The position numbers were made by a program, and so were the translations under genes. This document shows, piece by piece, positions 32,671 through 42,246 of a stretch of DNA of 61,167 nucleotides (position 1 is the first letter of the stretch; each line of letters opens with the position of its first letter). Under the pieces are notes generated by a model. That model was not told the origin of the DNA. It did not search any database and worked only from the letters and a program-made list of their open reading frames with translations. Source of the DNA: Nitrospirota bacterium (GTDB taxonomy: Bacteria > Nitrospirota > Nitrospiria > Nitrospirales > Nitrospiraceae); the NCBI GenBank assembly GCA_030682135.1, contig JAUXQT010000019.1:1-61167 (forward strand), in the 5' to 3' direction.

Positions 32671-35133
32671 CTAGATCCAGGCAGAAGTGACAGTGCCTTG
32701 CCCATCCCGCCAATAGGGTGTCCAGGCCAGAGCGACAAGTCTCACGGCGATGTTCGCTTTGATGGGTTTAAGGGACGCCCTGTCCAACGCTTCCGTGAGG
32801 GGATCGGTCGCCGCTGCCAGCGACTCGGTCTCGGCCTTGAATTGCGCTTCGAGATCCACAAGCTGCTGCTGCAAGGCAGCGGCATTGTCTTCGGCCTGCC
32901 CCACGTCCTGCGATTCCTTGATCGCACGTCCGGCTCCGCGGATGGCTGTCGTCGCCTTGCCGATTGTGGACGCGCTGATCGTCTTGCGTCCCATAAATGC
33001 ACCCATAATCGTCGCGCCGAAAGAAATCGCAGCCTGGAGCTGGCTGGATCGAGACTCAGTTTGTTGCCGTTCGACCATGTGCTCGGCTCGCCGAATACGG
33101 TCTTGGAGCGCCGCAATCTTCGGCGCATACTTCTTCCGAAGACTATCCGATTGTGCATCGCGTTGCTCCCGCCCAGCCTGTTGGAGTCGGACACGGAAGT
33201 CCCGCTCAGACTCGCCTGGCCGGGAGGCCTCTTTCGTGCTGGGGCTTCTCAGGAGCTCAACTTTCTGATTACGAAAAAGCCAGCCGGAGAAATCCTTATT
33301 CCAGACCTCATAGCTCTTAGCCTTTCCGGCAGCGACAGGAGGAGCCCCGAACTCTGCCCCCTCCACTGGGACCTGTTCTAAATCTGACAGGGTCAGCGCG
33401 GCACCTGTCGCATGATCCCAATCCACCGGCACGGCCCCCTCTGTAATCGGAGCCAGCACGGTGACATCCTCCGTGACATCGATTCCCGCTTTACTGTCGG
33501 AGAACCTCACCTGAGCCCCTCCCAGCAACATCGGCTGATAGACCAATCGGCTGCCACTCGGCTGAGCGCCACGAATAGGGATGAACTGTTGCGGGACATC
33601 CGGCGGCAACAGGGGACGAGCGCCGCTAGGCGAGAGGCCAGAGGCACGAGGCGAGGGGGATGACGACGCGATTTGACCGCTGAGATCTTTTTCACCACCC
33701 TTGGCCTCTAGCCCCTTGCCCTTCGCCTCACTCATGAGCGTCTTGATCTGAGTGCGCGTGAGGGGACCGCGCAGATAGGAGAGCGTCCACCTGGTCTGAA
33801 AGACCTCCGGCGCATCTTCATGGACATTGTTCAGAAGAAAGACCCGGCTCCCCAATCCGGCAAGAAGCTGTTCCATTTTTTGTTTGTCGAATTTCTTGCC
33901 GGAGCTGGCGGCGGCGCCTTCGAGCCCCTCAAGAACCCGCGCCTTGTCACGCTCCGTTTGAAGCCGTCCGATAAACCAGGTGCCAGTGTTGGACAACCCC
34001 TTGTAGTCCAAATCGACGGGATTCTGCGTAGCCAGGACGACTCCAAGGCCGTAAGCCCGCGCCTGCTTGAGCAGGGTCAAGAGGGGCGCTTTTGACGGAG
34101 GATTCGCGACCGGAGGGAAGTACCCGAATATTTCATCCATGTAGAGGATGGCACGCAGGCTGGTTGTGCCCGATTGTCCTCTGATCCAGCCAAGGGTCTG
34201 GCTCAACAGCAGGGTCACGAAGAACATCCGCTCCGCATCGCTTAAGTGCGCAATGGAAAAGATGGCGATCCGCGGTTTGCCTGTCGGGCCATACAACATC
34301 TTCCCGACATCCAACGCGTCCCCTTCGAGCCAGGCGCTGAAGCCAGGCGCCGCGAGCAGATTATTCAGCTGCATGGCCAACGCAAAGCGGTCTTTCGACG
34401 GATAGAACGAATCGAGATCGAGCACGCCGACTTTAGAGACGGATGGCGTTTGAATCTGCTGGATGAGCGTGGCGAGGTCGAGGTCCTGCCCCTTCCGCCA
34501 GGCCTGGTCCAGAATCGTCGAGAGCAGGATATGCTCGCGGCTCTTGATCGGATCGGCTTCCACACCGATCAAACCAAGCAAACTGGTCGTCGTGGTGCCC
34601 ACCCGCTCGCGCAGCAACTCGACATCGTCTAAAATTTCCTGAGAAGGCGCGGCAAACGACTTCAAAATCGAAACCGGTATGCCCGCGTTGCTGCCCGGCG
34701 TGTAGACGACAACATCCGCCGCATCCTTGAGTTTCTGAATGCGCTCGCCGCTTTGACCCCACTCGCCCAACCCTTTCTTCCATAACTCCGCCTGCTGTGT
34801 CGCAAAGGCAGCCGGGGAGAGACCGTTCTTCCGCGCATCGTCCTCGTTGATCCAGGGCGCGAAGTCTTCGCCGCGGAGCTGCGGAAAGGTCAACATCAGA
34901 TTCGCCAGGTCCCCCTTAGGATCGATCACGATAGCCGGGATCCCGTCGATCGCCGCTTCTTCGAGGAGCCCAAGACAAAGCCCCGTCTTACCGCTGCCGG
35001 TCATCCCGACGCAGACGGCGTGAGTGACCAGATCTTTCGAGTCGTAGAGCAACCAGCCTGGCTTCGGTTTCTTCTTGGCCAGATCGTATGGACGTCCGAG
35101 GTAGAACACCCCGAGTTTTTCAAAATCTTCCAC
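32671..35133 (-). CDS. HerA/VirB4-like ATP-binding protein
   Basis: 820 residues. Walker A is GMTGSGKTGL (about residue 45), the early Asp strand is AIVIDPKGDLANL, Walker B is RAILYMDEIFGYFP and an LATQNPVDLDYKGLSN sensor region follows, as in HerA/FtsK-superfamily pumps and the DUF87-type ATPases. The C-terminal third is helical and includes a coiled coil (RKKYAPKIAALQDRIRRAE) and a Gly-rich GATIMGAFMGRKT segment. Residues about 467-503 are encoded by a heptad inverted repeat (33625-33734). There are no partner genes nearby, so its substrate is unknown. Confidence 0.85.
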   Translation of the reverse strand: MEDFEKLGVFYLGRPYDLAKKKPKPGWLLYDSKDLVTHAVCVGMTGSGKTGLCLGLLEEAAIDGIPAIVIDPKGDLANLMLTFPQLRGEDFAPWINEDDARKNGLSPAAFATQQAELWKKGLGEWGQSGERIQKLKDAADVVVYTPGSNAGIPVSILKSFAAPSQEILDDVELLRERVGTTTTSLLGLIGVEADPIKSREHILLSTILDQAWRKGQDLDLATLIQQIQTPSVSKVGVLDLDSFYPSKDRFALAMQLNNLLAAPGFSAWLEGDALDVGKMLYGPTGKPRIAIFSIAHLSDAERMFFVTLLLSQTLGWIRGQSGTTSLRAILYMDEIFGYFPPVANPPSKAPLLTLLKQARAYGLGVVLATQNPVDLDYKGLSNTGTWFIGRLQTERDKARVLEGLEGAAASSGKKFDKQKMEQLLAGLGSRVFLLNNVHEDAPEVFQTRWTLSYLRGPLTRTQIKTLMSEAKGKGLEAKGGEKDLSGQIASSSPSPRASGLSPSGARPLLPPDVPQQFIPIRGAQPSGSRLVYQPMLLGGAQVRFSDSKAGIDVTEDVTVLAPITEGAVPVDWDHATGAALTLSDLEQVPVEGAEFGAPPVAAGKAKSYEVWNKDFSGWLFRNQKVELLRSPSTKEASRPGESERDFRVRLQQAGREQRDAQSDSLRKKYAPKIAALQDRIRRAEHMVERQQTESRSSQLQAAISFGATIMGAFMGRKTISASTIGKATTAIRGAGRAIKESQDVGQAEDNAAALQQQLVDLEAQFKAETESLAAATDPLTEALDRASLKPIKANIAVRLVALAWTPYWRDGQGTVTSAWI
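33625..33734 (-). repeat. Heptad inverted-repeat element 4, inside the HerA-like coding sequence
   Basis: The plus-strand arm reads GCTAGGC, GAGAGGC, CAGAGGC, ACGAGGC, GAGGGGG. The facing arm, read on the other strand, is GAGTGAG, GCGAAGG, GCAAGGG, GCTAGAG, GCC. The resemblance to element 5 is close. It is translated in frame as low-complexity sequence between the ATPase domain and the C-terminal part. Confidence 0.8.
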
Positions 35134-35304
35134 GGCGCTACGCTCCTTTCAGTCGCTTCTGACTAACCTTCCCGCTAAAAAGTCTGCGCACAGACAAGGC
35201 GACATTCTAGTAAGGGGGCCTGCGGACTGCAAGATGACCCACCAGCCAACCACGAAGCCAACATGCTATATTGCCGCTCCCTTTGACTCTATGCAGGATA
35301 TGAG

Positions 35305-36237
35305 ATGATAGCTGCATTGACACGACTCACCGCCTCTGTTGCACTCACCCTGTTAGTCCTACCAGGATGGGTCTCTCCCGCTTGGGCTGAGGCCACTGCG
35401 CAAAGCATGCATTGGGGCGCCCTCGCATTTCCCGATCACGACCGCACCCTGACGCTCGGATTCTCCAACGACAGCTTCACGGAGTTTAACGGGTCGGGCC
35501 AGCGCTATAACGACATACACCAAACGGCTAGCTTTAACTTTGGGGCGCTCAGCTGGACAGAACGGCTGGAGCAGTTCAAAGGCTGGAATGCCAATCTTAC
35601 GGTTGGAGCAGGTCCGACACAAGATAAGATTCGCCGCGTGATCCAGAACGACTTCGCCCATAGGCTCACCGGTCAGACCCGTGTGCCGATCGGGGCGACG
35701 CGCGACGCGATCGACTTCATGACCAGCGGCACGCTAACGAAATGGACCGGGCTCCTGGGGAGCGACGATGTGTTTTTCTACGGACTAGGGGGAGCGGCGG
35801 GGTCCCTCTACTATGAACCCTACGTTCAAATGGGCTTACGGCGATTATCCCTACCGGGGAGCGGCCCCTTGCTCTCCGACTACGTCCGCATCTCCGCGTT
35901 GGCCCGTTATGGCCGTCCCTTCAGCGGAGCCGCGTTCCATCACGTCGTCAACCATTCCTATCTCGGGCAGGTGTCCGTCGGCATCGGCAATTACCGGCGC
36001 AACGATTGCGACGTGCCTTGGGAAATCGAGATCGGGCTGACCGCAGATTCAGGCCTGTTTGCGGATCATCGCGGGAACTCCATCAATGAGCGGTTCGTGA
36101 CGTTCGCACTCCGCTACTCAGCCGTGACGGTGGAGAGCTGGAACGACGCCATCAACCAGAAGGACTACGGGCCAACGTTCGGCGCCCGCCTGACGGTGGA
36201 TGTGCTCTACCTCTACGATCGGCTCACCGATTTCTAA
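35305..36237 (+). CDS. Outer membrane protein of unknown family, copy 1
   Basis: 310 residues with a signal peptide (MIAALTRLTASVALTLLVLP, cleavage after PAWAEA). The mature protein is rich in alternating aromatic strands (DRTLTLGFSNDSFTEFNG, ARLTVDVLYLYDRLTDF) and ends in Phe, consistent with a beta-barrel. The next gene is a close paralogue. No conserved family is recognised; the motif GATRDAIDFMTSGTLTKWTG is identical in the two copies. Its TAA stop directly abuts dispersed element B. Confidence 0.82.
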   Translation: MIAALTRLTASVALTLLVLPGWVSPAWAEATAQSMHWGALAFPDHDRTLTLGFSNDSFTEFNGSGQRYNDIHQTASFNFGALSWTERLEQFKGWNANLTVGAGPTQDKIRRVIQNDFAHRLTGQTRVPIGATRDAIDFMTSGTLTKWTGLLGSDDVFFYGLGGAAGSLYYEPYVQMGLRRLSLPGSGPLLSDYVRISALARYGRPFSGAAFHHVVNHSYLGQVSVGIGNYRRNDCDVPWEIEIGLTADSGLFADHRGNSINERFVTFALRYSAVTVESWNDAINQKDYGPTFGARLTVDVLYLYDRLTDF

Positions 36238-36404
36238 CGGGATGCTGAAAAATGGGCCGGGGTGGCTGGGGCGGTCCCCGTGCTCGCGCAACGCGCGGTC
36301 TCGGAAGACCCTCGTTGGACGCGCGCAGTTGGGATCATCCCAACCACCCCTTATTAAGTGATCGTTCGCTGCGGCCTTGCTGGACGGACTTTTTGAGCAT
36401 CCCG
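36238..36404 (+). repeat. Stop-codon-adjacent dispersed element, copy B
   Basis: 167 bp bounded by CGGGATGCTGAAAAA and TTTTTGAGCATCCCG, beginning the base after the TAA stop of outer-membrane protein 1. The right half contains GCTGCGGCCTTGCTGGACGG shared with copy C; the middle is diverged and longer than in the other copies. Confidence 0.85.
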
Positions 36405-36524
36405 CTAAGCCACCTCCCTCTTCTCTCCCCCTACAGGCCCTCGCTATTCTGCAATGACGAGCCATCCTTGGTACCCCTCAAAAAAATGTTGCCTCCCCAA
36501 TCCACTTCAGTGCAGGATGCGCGG

Positions 36525-37457
36525 ATGGTGCCTTACTTCAAACAAATCATCGTGAGTCTTACGCTCTCCGTTGCGGTCTTGCTTGGATGGACTCAGCCAA
36601 GTTGGGCGGAAGCGACGGCGCAAAGCACCCACTGGGGAGCCCTCGCATTTCCCGATCACGACCGCACCGTCGCGCTCGGCTTCACCACCGATCGCTTCAC
36701 CGAGTTCGATGGAACGGGCAATCGCTATAACGACATGCGGCAAACGGCCGGTTTTAACTTTTGGTCGCTCAGCTGGACGGAACGTCTGGAACGGTTCAAA
36801 GGCTGGAATGCCAACCTCACGGTCGGAGCCGGCCCCACACAGGACCGGTTTAGCCGGTATCTCCAGAACGACGTCGTGCACAAGTTCCGCGGTCTGACCC
36901 CTGTGCCGGTGGGCGCCACACGCGATGCCATCGACTTCATGACCAGCGGCACATTGACGAAATGGACGGGGCTCTTGGGGAGCGACGATGTGTTCTTCTA
37001 TGGGGTGGGCGGAGCGGCGGGCTCCCTCTACTACGAGCCCTATGCCCAAATGGGCTTCAGGCGATTGTCTCTGCTGGAGTTCGTGCCGGTCGTGTCCGAC
37101 TACATACGCTTCTCCGCACTAGCCCGTGCTGGCCGCCCATTCAGCGGATCCGCATTTCACCAAGTCTCCAACCATTCCTACCTCGGGCAGGCTTCCGTCG
37201 GGATCGGCAACTACCGTCGAACGGACTGCGACACCCCATGGGAAATCGAGCTCGGCCTGACCGTGGATTCCGGCCTGTTTGTGGACCATCGCGGGGACTC
37301 GTTGGAAGAACGGTTCGTGACAGTGGCGCTACGCTACTCAGCCGTGACCTTTGAAACCTGGAACGACCTCATCAACCAGAAGGACTACGGCCCCTCCTTC
37401 GGCGCTCGCCTGACTGTGGATGTACTGTACCTCTACAACCGGCTCACCGATCTCTAG
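36525..37457 (+). CDS. Outer membrane protein of unknown family, copy 2
   Basis: 310 residues, starting MVPYFKQIIVSLTLSVAVLLG with a signal peptide cleaved near PSWAEA. It is a near-full-length paralogue of the gene at 35305, sharing stretches such as HWGALAFPDHDRT, GATRDAIDFMTSGTLTKWTG and NHSYLGQ-x-SVGIGNYRR. Start 36525 is chosen because it begins the signal peptide and follows AGGAT; the frame is open from 36252. The pair arose by tandem duplication, apparently carrying a downstream repeat element with each copy. The C-terminus is Leu (RLTDL). Confidence 0.82.
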   Translation: MVPYFKQIIVSLTLSVAVLLGWTQPSWAEATAQSTHWGALAFPDHDRTVALGFTTDRFTEFDGTGNRYNDMRQTAGFNFWSLSWTERLERFKGWNANLTVGAGPTQDRFSRYLQNDVVHKFRGLTPVPVGATRDAIDFMTSGTLTKWTGLLGSDDVFFYGVGGAAGSLYYEPYAQMGFRRLSLLEFVPVVSDYIRFSALARAGRPFSGSAFHQVSNHSYLGQASVGIGNYRRTDCDTPWEIELGLTVDSGLFVDHRGDSLEERFVTVALRYSAVTFETWNDLINQKDYGPSFGARLTVDVLYLYNRLTDL

Positions 37458-37580
37458 CGGGATGCTGAAACAGTCCGCCAGCGTCGTTCTCGCATCGTTC
37501 AGACCCTCAACGGACCCTCCGGGTACGCCTCGGGCCTTCACTCGCTGCGGCCTTGCTGGACGGCCTGTTTGAGCATCCCG
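37458..37580 (+). repeat. Stop-codon-adjacent dispersed element, copy C
   Basis: 123 bp, CGGGATGCTGAAACAG to CTGTTTGAGCATCCCG, starting the base after the TAG stop of outer-membrane protein 2. The interior GTCGTTCTCGCATCGTTCAG and CTGCGGCCTTGCT match copy A in inverted orientation. Confidence 0.88.
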
Positions 37581-37673
37581 CGCACTTCACTCATATTGTC
37601 ATATTGTCTACGACGTGCAGCCCGACGGAGCTCCGGAATACAGGCAGGCCTTTCCGCAACCTGCTAACGGCCC

Positions 37674-38003
37674 TCACCACTCTTTGAAGATCACGAACAC
37701 GCCGCCGGCCATGAGGGCAAACCCCGCCAGATAGTTCCACTTCAGCGGCTCTTTCAAATACCAGACGGAAAAGGCACAGAACACCACCAGGGTGATGACT
37801 TCCTGTATCGTCTTCAGTTGCGCGGCTGAAAATTCATAATGCCCGATCCGGTTGGCCGGCACCTGAAAACAATATTCGAAGAATGCGATGCCCCAGCTCG
37901 CCAGAATCACGATCCACAAAGGCGAGTCTTTATATTTAAGATGGCCGTACCAAGCAAAAGTCATGAAGATGTTGGAGATGGTGAGCAGTAGGACTGTGTG
38001 CAT
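37674..38003 (-). CDS. DUF486/DMT-superfamily membrane protein
   Basis: 109 residues with four hydrophobic segments (VLLLTISNIFMTFAWYGHL, PLWIVILASWGIAFFEYC, VITLVVFCAFSVWYL, YLAGFALMAGGVFVIF). The sequence FFEYCFQVPANRIGH is the hallmark of the DUF486 (COG3169) family, small proteins distantly related to drug/metabolite transporters. It probably works as an oligomer. The start follows GGGAGGGGG. Transported compound unknown. Confidence 0.88.
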   Translation of the reverse strand: MHTVLLLTISNIFMTFAWYGHLKYKDSPLWIVILASWGIAFFEYCFQVPANRIGHYEFSAAQLKTIQEVITLVVFCAFSVWYLKEPLKWNYLAGFALMAGGVFVIFKEW

Positions 38004-38104
38004 GGTCCCCCTCCCCTTAAGAACATATGGCCATTAGCTTATTGCCCACGCCACAAAATAAATAGTGATAATCATCACGTCTACAAAAGTGCTTCGGCCA
38101 TCAG

Positions 38105-38998
38105 TTACTCACAGCCTTCCCGAATACGTTCGATTCCCCAAAATATTGGAAAACAAGCCCTAAATGCTTCAGAGGAGGCGTGGTAATCCACCGTGATGGG
38201 ATCATCGTGAGCGAACGCGTTTCGATAGCTGCGAACTTTGCTCACAGAATCTTTCACGGCTGTCTCAAAGGCCGCTAATTCTGACGACTCAAGAAAACTC
38301 GGTGCAATGTCACAAAGCCGTCCGACACGGCCATCCCAGTTGCGGCCACTCTTTAGAAAGCGCTGAACTAGGGGTAAAGAAACATCTTTCTTCTTCAGGT
38401 ACATCTCGATGGCTTTCTCACAAGCAATTTCAAGGCTAGTCGCAAGCTTAAAAATCGCAAGGCCATATTTGTGTTCAGAGTAGTCCGTTAAACTCTCGTA
38501 AAGTAGCCGTGCCCAACCACGAGACTCAGGGTTGTAGAAACCGTACACGCCTACGGACAGACGCATCTTTGTACCAAGCTGTTCAGGCGATGTGCCAAGG
38601 GTTCCGGTGGTCGAAATGAGTAGCTCTGGCCCGCTCATATCCAAGACTCGCGGAAGGTAGCCGACCTGAGGGCCATCCAAAGGACTGTGAGGAGTCAAAA
38701 AAGCTGCGAACAGAGTCACATCCGTTGGAACTGGCACTGGAATCTTGAGCAAGTTCCCCACTATCACCGCTTCTTCAGAATTCCATTGCCAATGCGAGAA
38801 CGTACTTAAGATACCAAATGTGCCATGACATCCCTTGTGTAAGGCACTGAAAAGACTGAACTCATGGCCACATACATGGCCTTCATAGCAGTCTCCTGGT
38901 AATTTCTTATGCGCCCAAATACTGTACATTGACTGGCGACTCGGGTCTTGATTGCAAACAGGACAACCAAGATGAGTTGGCCGAAAAATTCCCATCAT
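38105..38998 (-). CDS. Uncharacterised protein with HEPN-like C-terminus and Cys/His-rich N-terminus
   Basis: About 297 residues. The N-terminus has a possible zinc site (GCPVCNQDP, then CYEGHVCGHEF and KGCHG). The C-terminal 130 residues are helical and end with YRNAFAHDDP, an R-N-x3-H pattern like the catalytic motif of HEPN nucleases. Base composition looks less GC-rich than that of its neighbours, suggesting acquisition. The start could be 38998 (behind AAGGTG), 38995 or 39028. No antitoxin-like partner lies beside it. The function is not known; the HEPN similarity is a motif judgement. The 225 bp upstream show nothing convincing. Confidence 0.65.
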   Translation of the reverse strand: MMGIFRPTHLGCPVCNQDPSRQSMYSIWAHKKLPGDCYEGHVCGHEFSLFSALHKGCHGTFGILSTFSHWQWNSEEAVIVGNLLKIPVPVPTDVTLFAAFLTPHSPLDGPQVGYLPRVLDMSGPELLISTTGTLGTSPEQLGTKMRLSVGVYGFYNPESRGWARLLYESLTDYSEHKYGLAIFKLATSLEIACEKAIEMYLKKKDVSLPLVQRFLKSGRNWDGRVGRLCDIAPSFLESSELAAFETAVKDSVSKVRSYRNAFAHDDPITVDYHASSEAFRACFPIFWGIERIREGCE

Positions 38999-39253
38999 TA
39001 GAGACACCTTCTGACGGCTGAGGACCATTAGCTATGTTAGCAGCCTCACCCTTTCCCTCTCGGCGGGGGTGGAAGGGATGGATATGGAGGGAGTCGCCAT
39101 AGCGGGCGCGGGGAGGTAATAGCCACGAGACTGCCGCAGTGCGACGACATGCGATTCTTATCGCGCTTTAGAGTCGCACGCGGCCAACAGTAACGGACCA
39201 GATGCAGCCCCTATCCCATCGCATGATGGCGACTCCCGGAATATCCGCCCTTC

Positions 39254-41761
39254 CTAAACCCCCGCTTCTTTCAACACCTGTCCCGTATACGACCGCTTCG
39301 ACTTGGCAATTTCTTTCGGCGGGCCTTCCGCCACAATCTCACCGCCACGGTCGCCGCCTTCGGGACCCAGGTCGATGATCCAATCGGCATTCTTAATCAC
39401 ATCGAGATTATGTTCAATCACCAGCACGGTATTCCCCGCCTCGACCAAACGATCCAAGACATCCAGTAACCTCTGCACATCGGCAAAATGAAGTCCGGTC
39501 GTCGGTTCATCCAAAATATACATCGTGCGCCCGGTCGGACGTTTCGACAGTTCGCGCGAGAGCTTGACCCGTTGCGCCTCGCCTCCCGACAGGGTCGTGG
39601 CGGACTGGCCCAATTTGACGTAGTGCAATCCGACATCGTGCAGCGTATCGAGTTTTCGCTTGATGAAGGGGATATGTTCGAAGAACTGAACCGCCTCGTC
39701 CACGGTCATGTTCAACACATCGGCGATGCTCTTCCCCTTATGGTGAATCTCCATTGTCTCGCGGTTGTACCGTTGTCCCTTGCAGACCTCGCAGGTCACG
39801 TAGACATCCGGCAGGAAATGCATTTCGATCTTGATCAGCCCGTCTCCCTGGCAGGCCTCGCAGCGGCCACCCTTCACATTGAAGCTATAGCGGCCCGGCT
39901 TGTACCCCCGGACGCGGGACTCTGGCAGGTTGGAATAGAGGTCCCGGATGAACCCGAACAGGCCTGTATAGGTCGCGGGGTTCGAGCGCGGAGTCCGCCC
40001 GATCGGGGACTGGTCGATGTCGATGACCTTATCCAGAGCCTCGACGCCCAACAGTTCCTTGCAGCCGTCGATCTTCGGTTTCTTGTGATAGAGCAACTGA
40101 GAGAGTGAATGGAACAATACCTCTAAGACCAACGTGCTCTTTCCGGACCCCGACACGCCGGTCACACAAGTGAGCAGACCGAGGGGAATCTTGGCGGTCA
40201 TCCCCTTGAGATTGTGTTTCTTGGCCCCCACGATAGACAAGTGCCCCTTGGCCTTCCGTTCGCGGCGAGGGAGGCTGACCATCTGCGTGCCGCGGAGATA
40301 CTGCCCCGTCAAGGAGGCGGGGTTCTTCATGACCTCTTTCGGCGTGCCCTGGGCAATGACGTGCCCACCCTGCGTGCCGGCACCAGGCCCCATGTCCAAT
40401 AAATGGTCCGCCGCCATCATGGTTTCGGCATCGTGCTCAACCACCACCACCGTGTTGCCCAGATCGCGCAGGCGCAGCAGCGTCTGGAGCAAGCGCCGAT
40501 TATCCCGCTGATGGAGACCGATCGAAGGCTCGTCGAGAATATAGAGGACGCCGACAAGGCCGGACCCGATTTGCGTCGCGAGCCTGATCCGTTGCCCTTC
40601 TCCGCCGGACAGGGTGGCGGCCGCCCGATCCAACGTCAGATAGTCCAAGCCCACATTGACGAGAAACCCGAGCCTCTCGCGAATCTCTTTCAAGATGCGA
40701 TGGGCAATGACCAGTTCACGCTCGCTGAATTTCAACGACCCGAAAAAATCGGCTGCCGCGCGCACGGAGAGATGTGTCACCTCGGCAATCGACCGTGTAG
40801 CCAACTTGATGGACAGGCTTTCAGGCCGGAGCCTCGCGCCTTTACAGGTCCCGCAAGGTTCCAGCAAGGTGAAGTCTTCATCGTCCGAAGAGCCTGGTGT
40901 CATGGCATAGCCGATACCGTCGCAGGCAGGGCAGGCTCCATGCGGGCTGTTGAACGAAAAGACGCGGGGGGTAATTTCCGGATAACTCACGCCACAGCTG
41001 ATGCAGGCGAGCTTCTCGCTATAGAGTGAGACCTTCCCGTTCTCCGTCAGAACCCCGACCAGGCCACCGGCGAGCTTCAGCGCGGTCTCCACCGAATCGG
41101 CCAACCGTCTCGTCAAGGCCTCGCCTGGCTTCATCACCAGCCGATCGATCACGATTTCGATCTGGTGTTTCTTTTGCTTATCGAGGGTAATGTCCTCATC
41201 CAAATCGATGAGCTGGCCATCGATCCTGGCCCGGACATAGCCGGCCCGGCGCATGTCCAGAAGTTCTTTGCGGTACTCGCCCTTCCTCCCGCGGACGATG
41301 GGCGCCAATAGCTGAAACTTGCTCCCCTCCGGCAGCAGACCAATCGCATCGACCATCTGCTGTACCGTTTGCGCAGTGATCTCCTCCCCGCACTGAAAGC
41401 AGGAGGGCCGCCCGACCCTGGCATAGAGGAGACGGAGATAGTCGTAAATTTCCGTCACGGTGCCGACCGTGGACCGTGGATTGTGACTGGTACTCTTTTG
41501 TTCGATAGAAATGGCAGGCGAGAGGCCTTCGATGGAATCGACGTCGGGCTTGCCCATCTGTTCAAGAAACTGACGGGCATAGGCCGAGAGCGACTCGACG
41601 TACCGCCGTTGCCCCTCGGCATAGATCGTGTCGAACGCCAACGACGACTTGCCCGACCCGCTCAGCCCCGTGATCACGACGAGCTGGTCACGGGGAATCG
41701 TCACATCGATGTTCTTGAGGTTGTGCTCGCGCGCGCCCTTGATGATGATTGAGTTATGCAT
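39254..41761 (-). CDS. uvrA: UvrABC system protein A
   Basis: 835 residues from [17 protein letters not shown]. It is the damage-recognition ATPase of nucleotide excision repair. Both ABC modules are present: Walker [11 protein letters not shown] and [10 protein letters not shown], signatures [19 protein letters not shown] and [15 protein letters not shown], Walker [13 protein letters not shown] and [12 protein letters not shown]. The zinc module [20 protein letters not shown] with later [10 protein letters not shown] is intact. It is shorter than the roughly 940-residue classical protein; the stretch between CPACDG and CGTCKG is only about 25 residues, so part of the insertion domain is missing. 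I reject the open frame extending to 42100. A TATAAT lies 10 nt before the ATG. Confidence 0.96.
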   Translation of the reverse strand: MHNSIIIKGAREHNLKNIDVTIPRDQLVVITGLSGSGKSSLAFDTIYAEGQRRYVESLSAYARQFLEQMGKPDVDSIEGLSPAISIEQKSTSHNPRSTVGTVTEIYDYLRLLYARVGRPSCFQCGEEITAQTVQQMVDAIGLLPEGSKFQLLAPIVRGRKGEYRKELLDMRRAGYVRARIDGQLIDLDEDITLDKQKKHQIEIVIDRLVMKPGEALTRRLADSVETALKLAGGLVGVLTENGKVSLYSEKLACISCGVSYPEITPRVFSFNSPHGACPACDGIGYAMTPGSSDDEDFTLLEPCGTCKGARLRPESLSIKLATRSIAEVTHLSVRAAADFFGSLKFSERELVIAHRILKEIRERLGFLVNVGLDYLTLDRAAATLSGGEGQRIRLATQIGSGLVGVLYILDEPSIGLHQRDNRRLLQTLLRLRDLGNTVVVVEHDAETMMAADHLLDMGPGAGTQGGHVIAQGTPKEVMKNPASLTGQYLRGTQMVSLPRRERKAKGHLSIVGAKKHNLKGMTAKIPLGLLTCVTGVSGSGKSTLVLEVLFHSLSQLLYHKKPKIDGCKELLGVEALDKVIDIDQSPIGRTPRSNPATYTGLFGFIRDLYSNLPESRVRGYKPGRYSFNVKGGRCEACQGDGLIKIEMHFLPDVYVTCEVCKGQRYNRETMEIHHKGKSIADVLNMTVDEAVQFFEHIPFIKRKLDTLHDVGLHYVKLGQSATTLSGGEAQRVKLSRELSKRPTGRTMYILDEPTTGLHFADVQRLLDVLDRLVEAGNTVLVIEHNLDVIKNADWIIDLGPEGGDRGGEIVAEGPPKEIAKSKRSYTGQVLKEAGV

Positions 41762-41771
41762 AAGGGACGGG

Positions 41772-41777
41772 ATTATA
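41772..41777 (-). promoter_or_regulatory. -10 element of uvrA
   Basis: TATAAT on the minus strand ends 10 nt before the uvrA ATG, so transcription would start 2-4 nt before the start codon. There is no Shine-Dalgarno in the gap. No good -35 is visible. Confidence 0.5.
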
Positions 41778-41848
41778 GCACCGAGACTCCTTGCCGTGAC
41801 ACCGATACTCAGCACCGACAATATACGCAGCATTAAAAGGAGGACGCT

Positions 41849-42118
41849 GTGGCACGGCAGGCTAAAAGAACAGGGAGGTGGACGTTGTTGTTCGATTTGA
41901 GCTTGAAAAGATTGATCGTCCAGGCCGCCAAGCGCAGGGGCGCCTATCCCGTGACCGTACTCGAAAATTTTGCGAGGGAAAAACTCAACCCATACGGCCA
42001 CACAGACGTGGAGGACAGCGCCGCCTATGTCACCGCACTTCGAAAGCAGAACCGGAAGCAATCCGACGGCGCGTTCCTCGCCGAGATTGAAGCATGGCAA
42101 AAATCTCGGTCCTCGTAG
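41849..42118 (+). CDS. Antitoxin-like protein of a broken toxin-antitoxin pair
   Basis: 89 residues, GTG start behind AAAAGGAGG. The sequence has a short basic N-terminus, a helix [18 protein letters not shown] and a C-terminal tail DAFL-like ([15 protein letters not shown]) typical of small antitoxins that wrap a PIN-domain toxin. It overlaps by 25 bp the start of a PIN-toxin fragment, the normal antitoxin-toxin order. With its toxin truncated it may be a remnant or may still act against related toxins. Confidence 0.65.
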   Translation: MARQAKRTGRWTLLFDLSLKRLIVQAAKRRGAYPVTVLENFAREKLNPYGHTDVEDSAAYVTALRKQNRKQSDGAFLAEIEAWQKSRSS

Positions 42119-42246
42119 ACACTGACATCTTCATCGACTACTTCAATACAAGCCGATTCCACGCTCTGTTCGATTCCAGCCGCTTCACCGCCGCCGTGCG
42201 GCGCGAGGACGAGGACCTTCCAGCGCTTCTCCCCATCGAGTCATGA
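42094..42246 (+). pseudogene. Truncated PIN-domain (VapC-like) toxin
   Basis: The frame starts [20 protein letters not shown], the first strand of a PIN ribonuclease with its first catalytic Asp. After about residue 31 (ALFDSSRF) the sequence stops resembling a PIN domain and runs into the reverse complement of the 3' end of the GHKL ATPase gene, ending at 42246. The other catalytic acids are absent. The breakpoint near 42185 coincides with the ATPase stop codon, so a rearrangement deleted the toxin's 3' part. Confidence 0.75.

Noticed and set aside
41762-42100. 113-residue N-terminal extension of UvrA
   Set aside because: It lies antisense to the antitoxin gene, and UvrA proteins begin at the conserved [13 protein letters not shown] segment.
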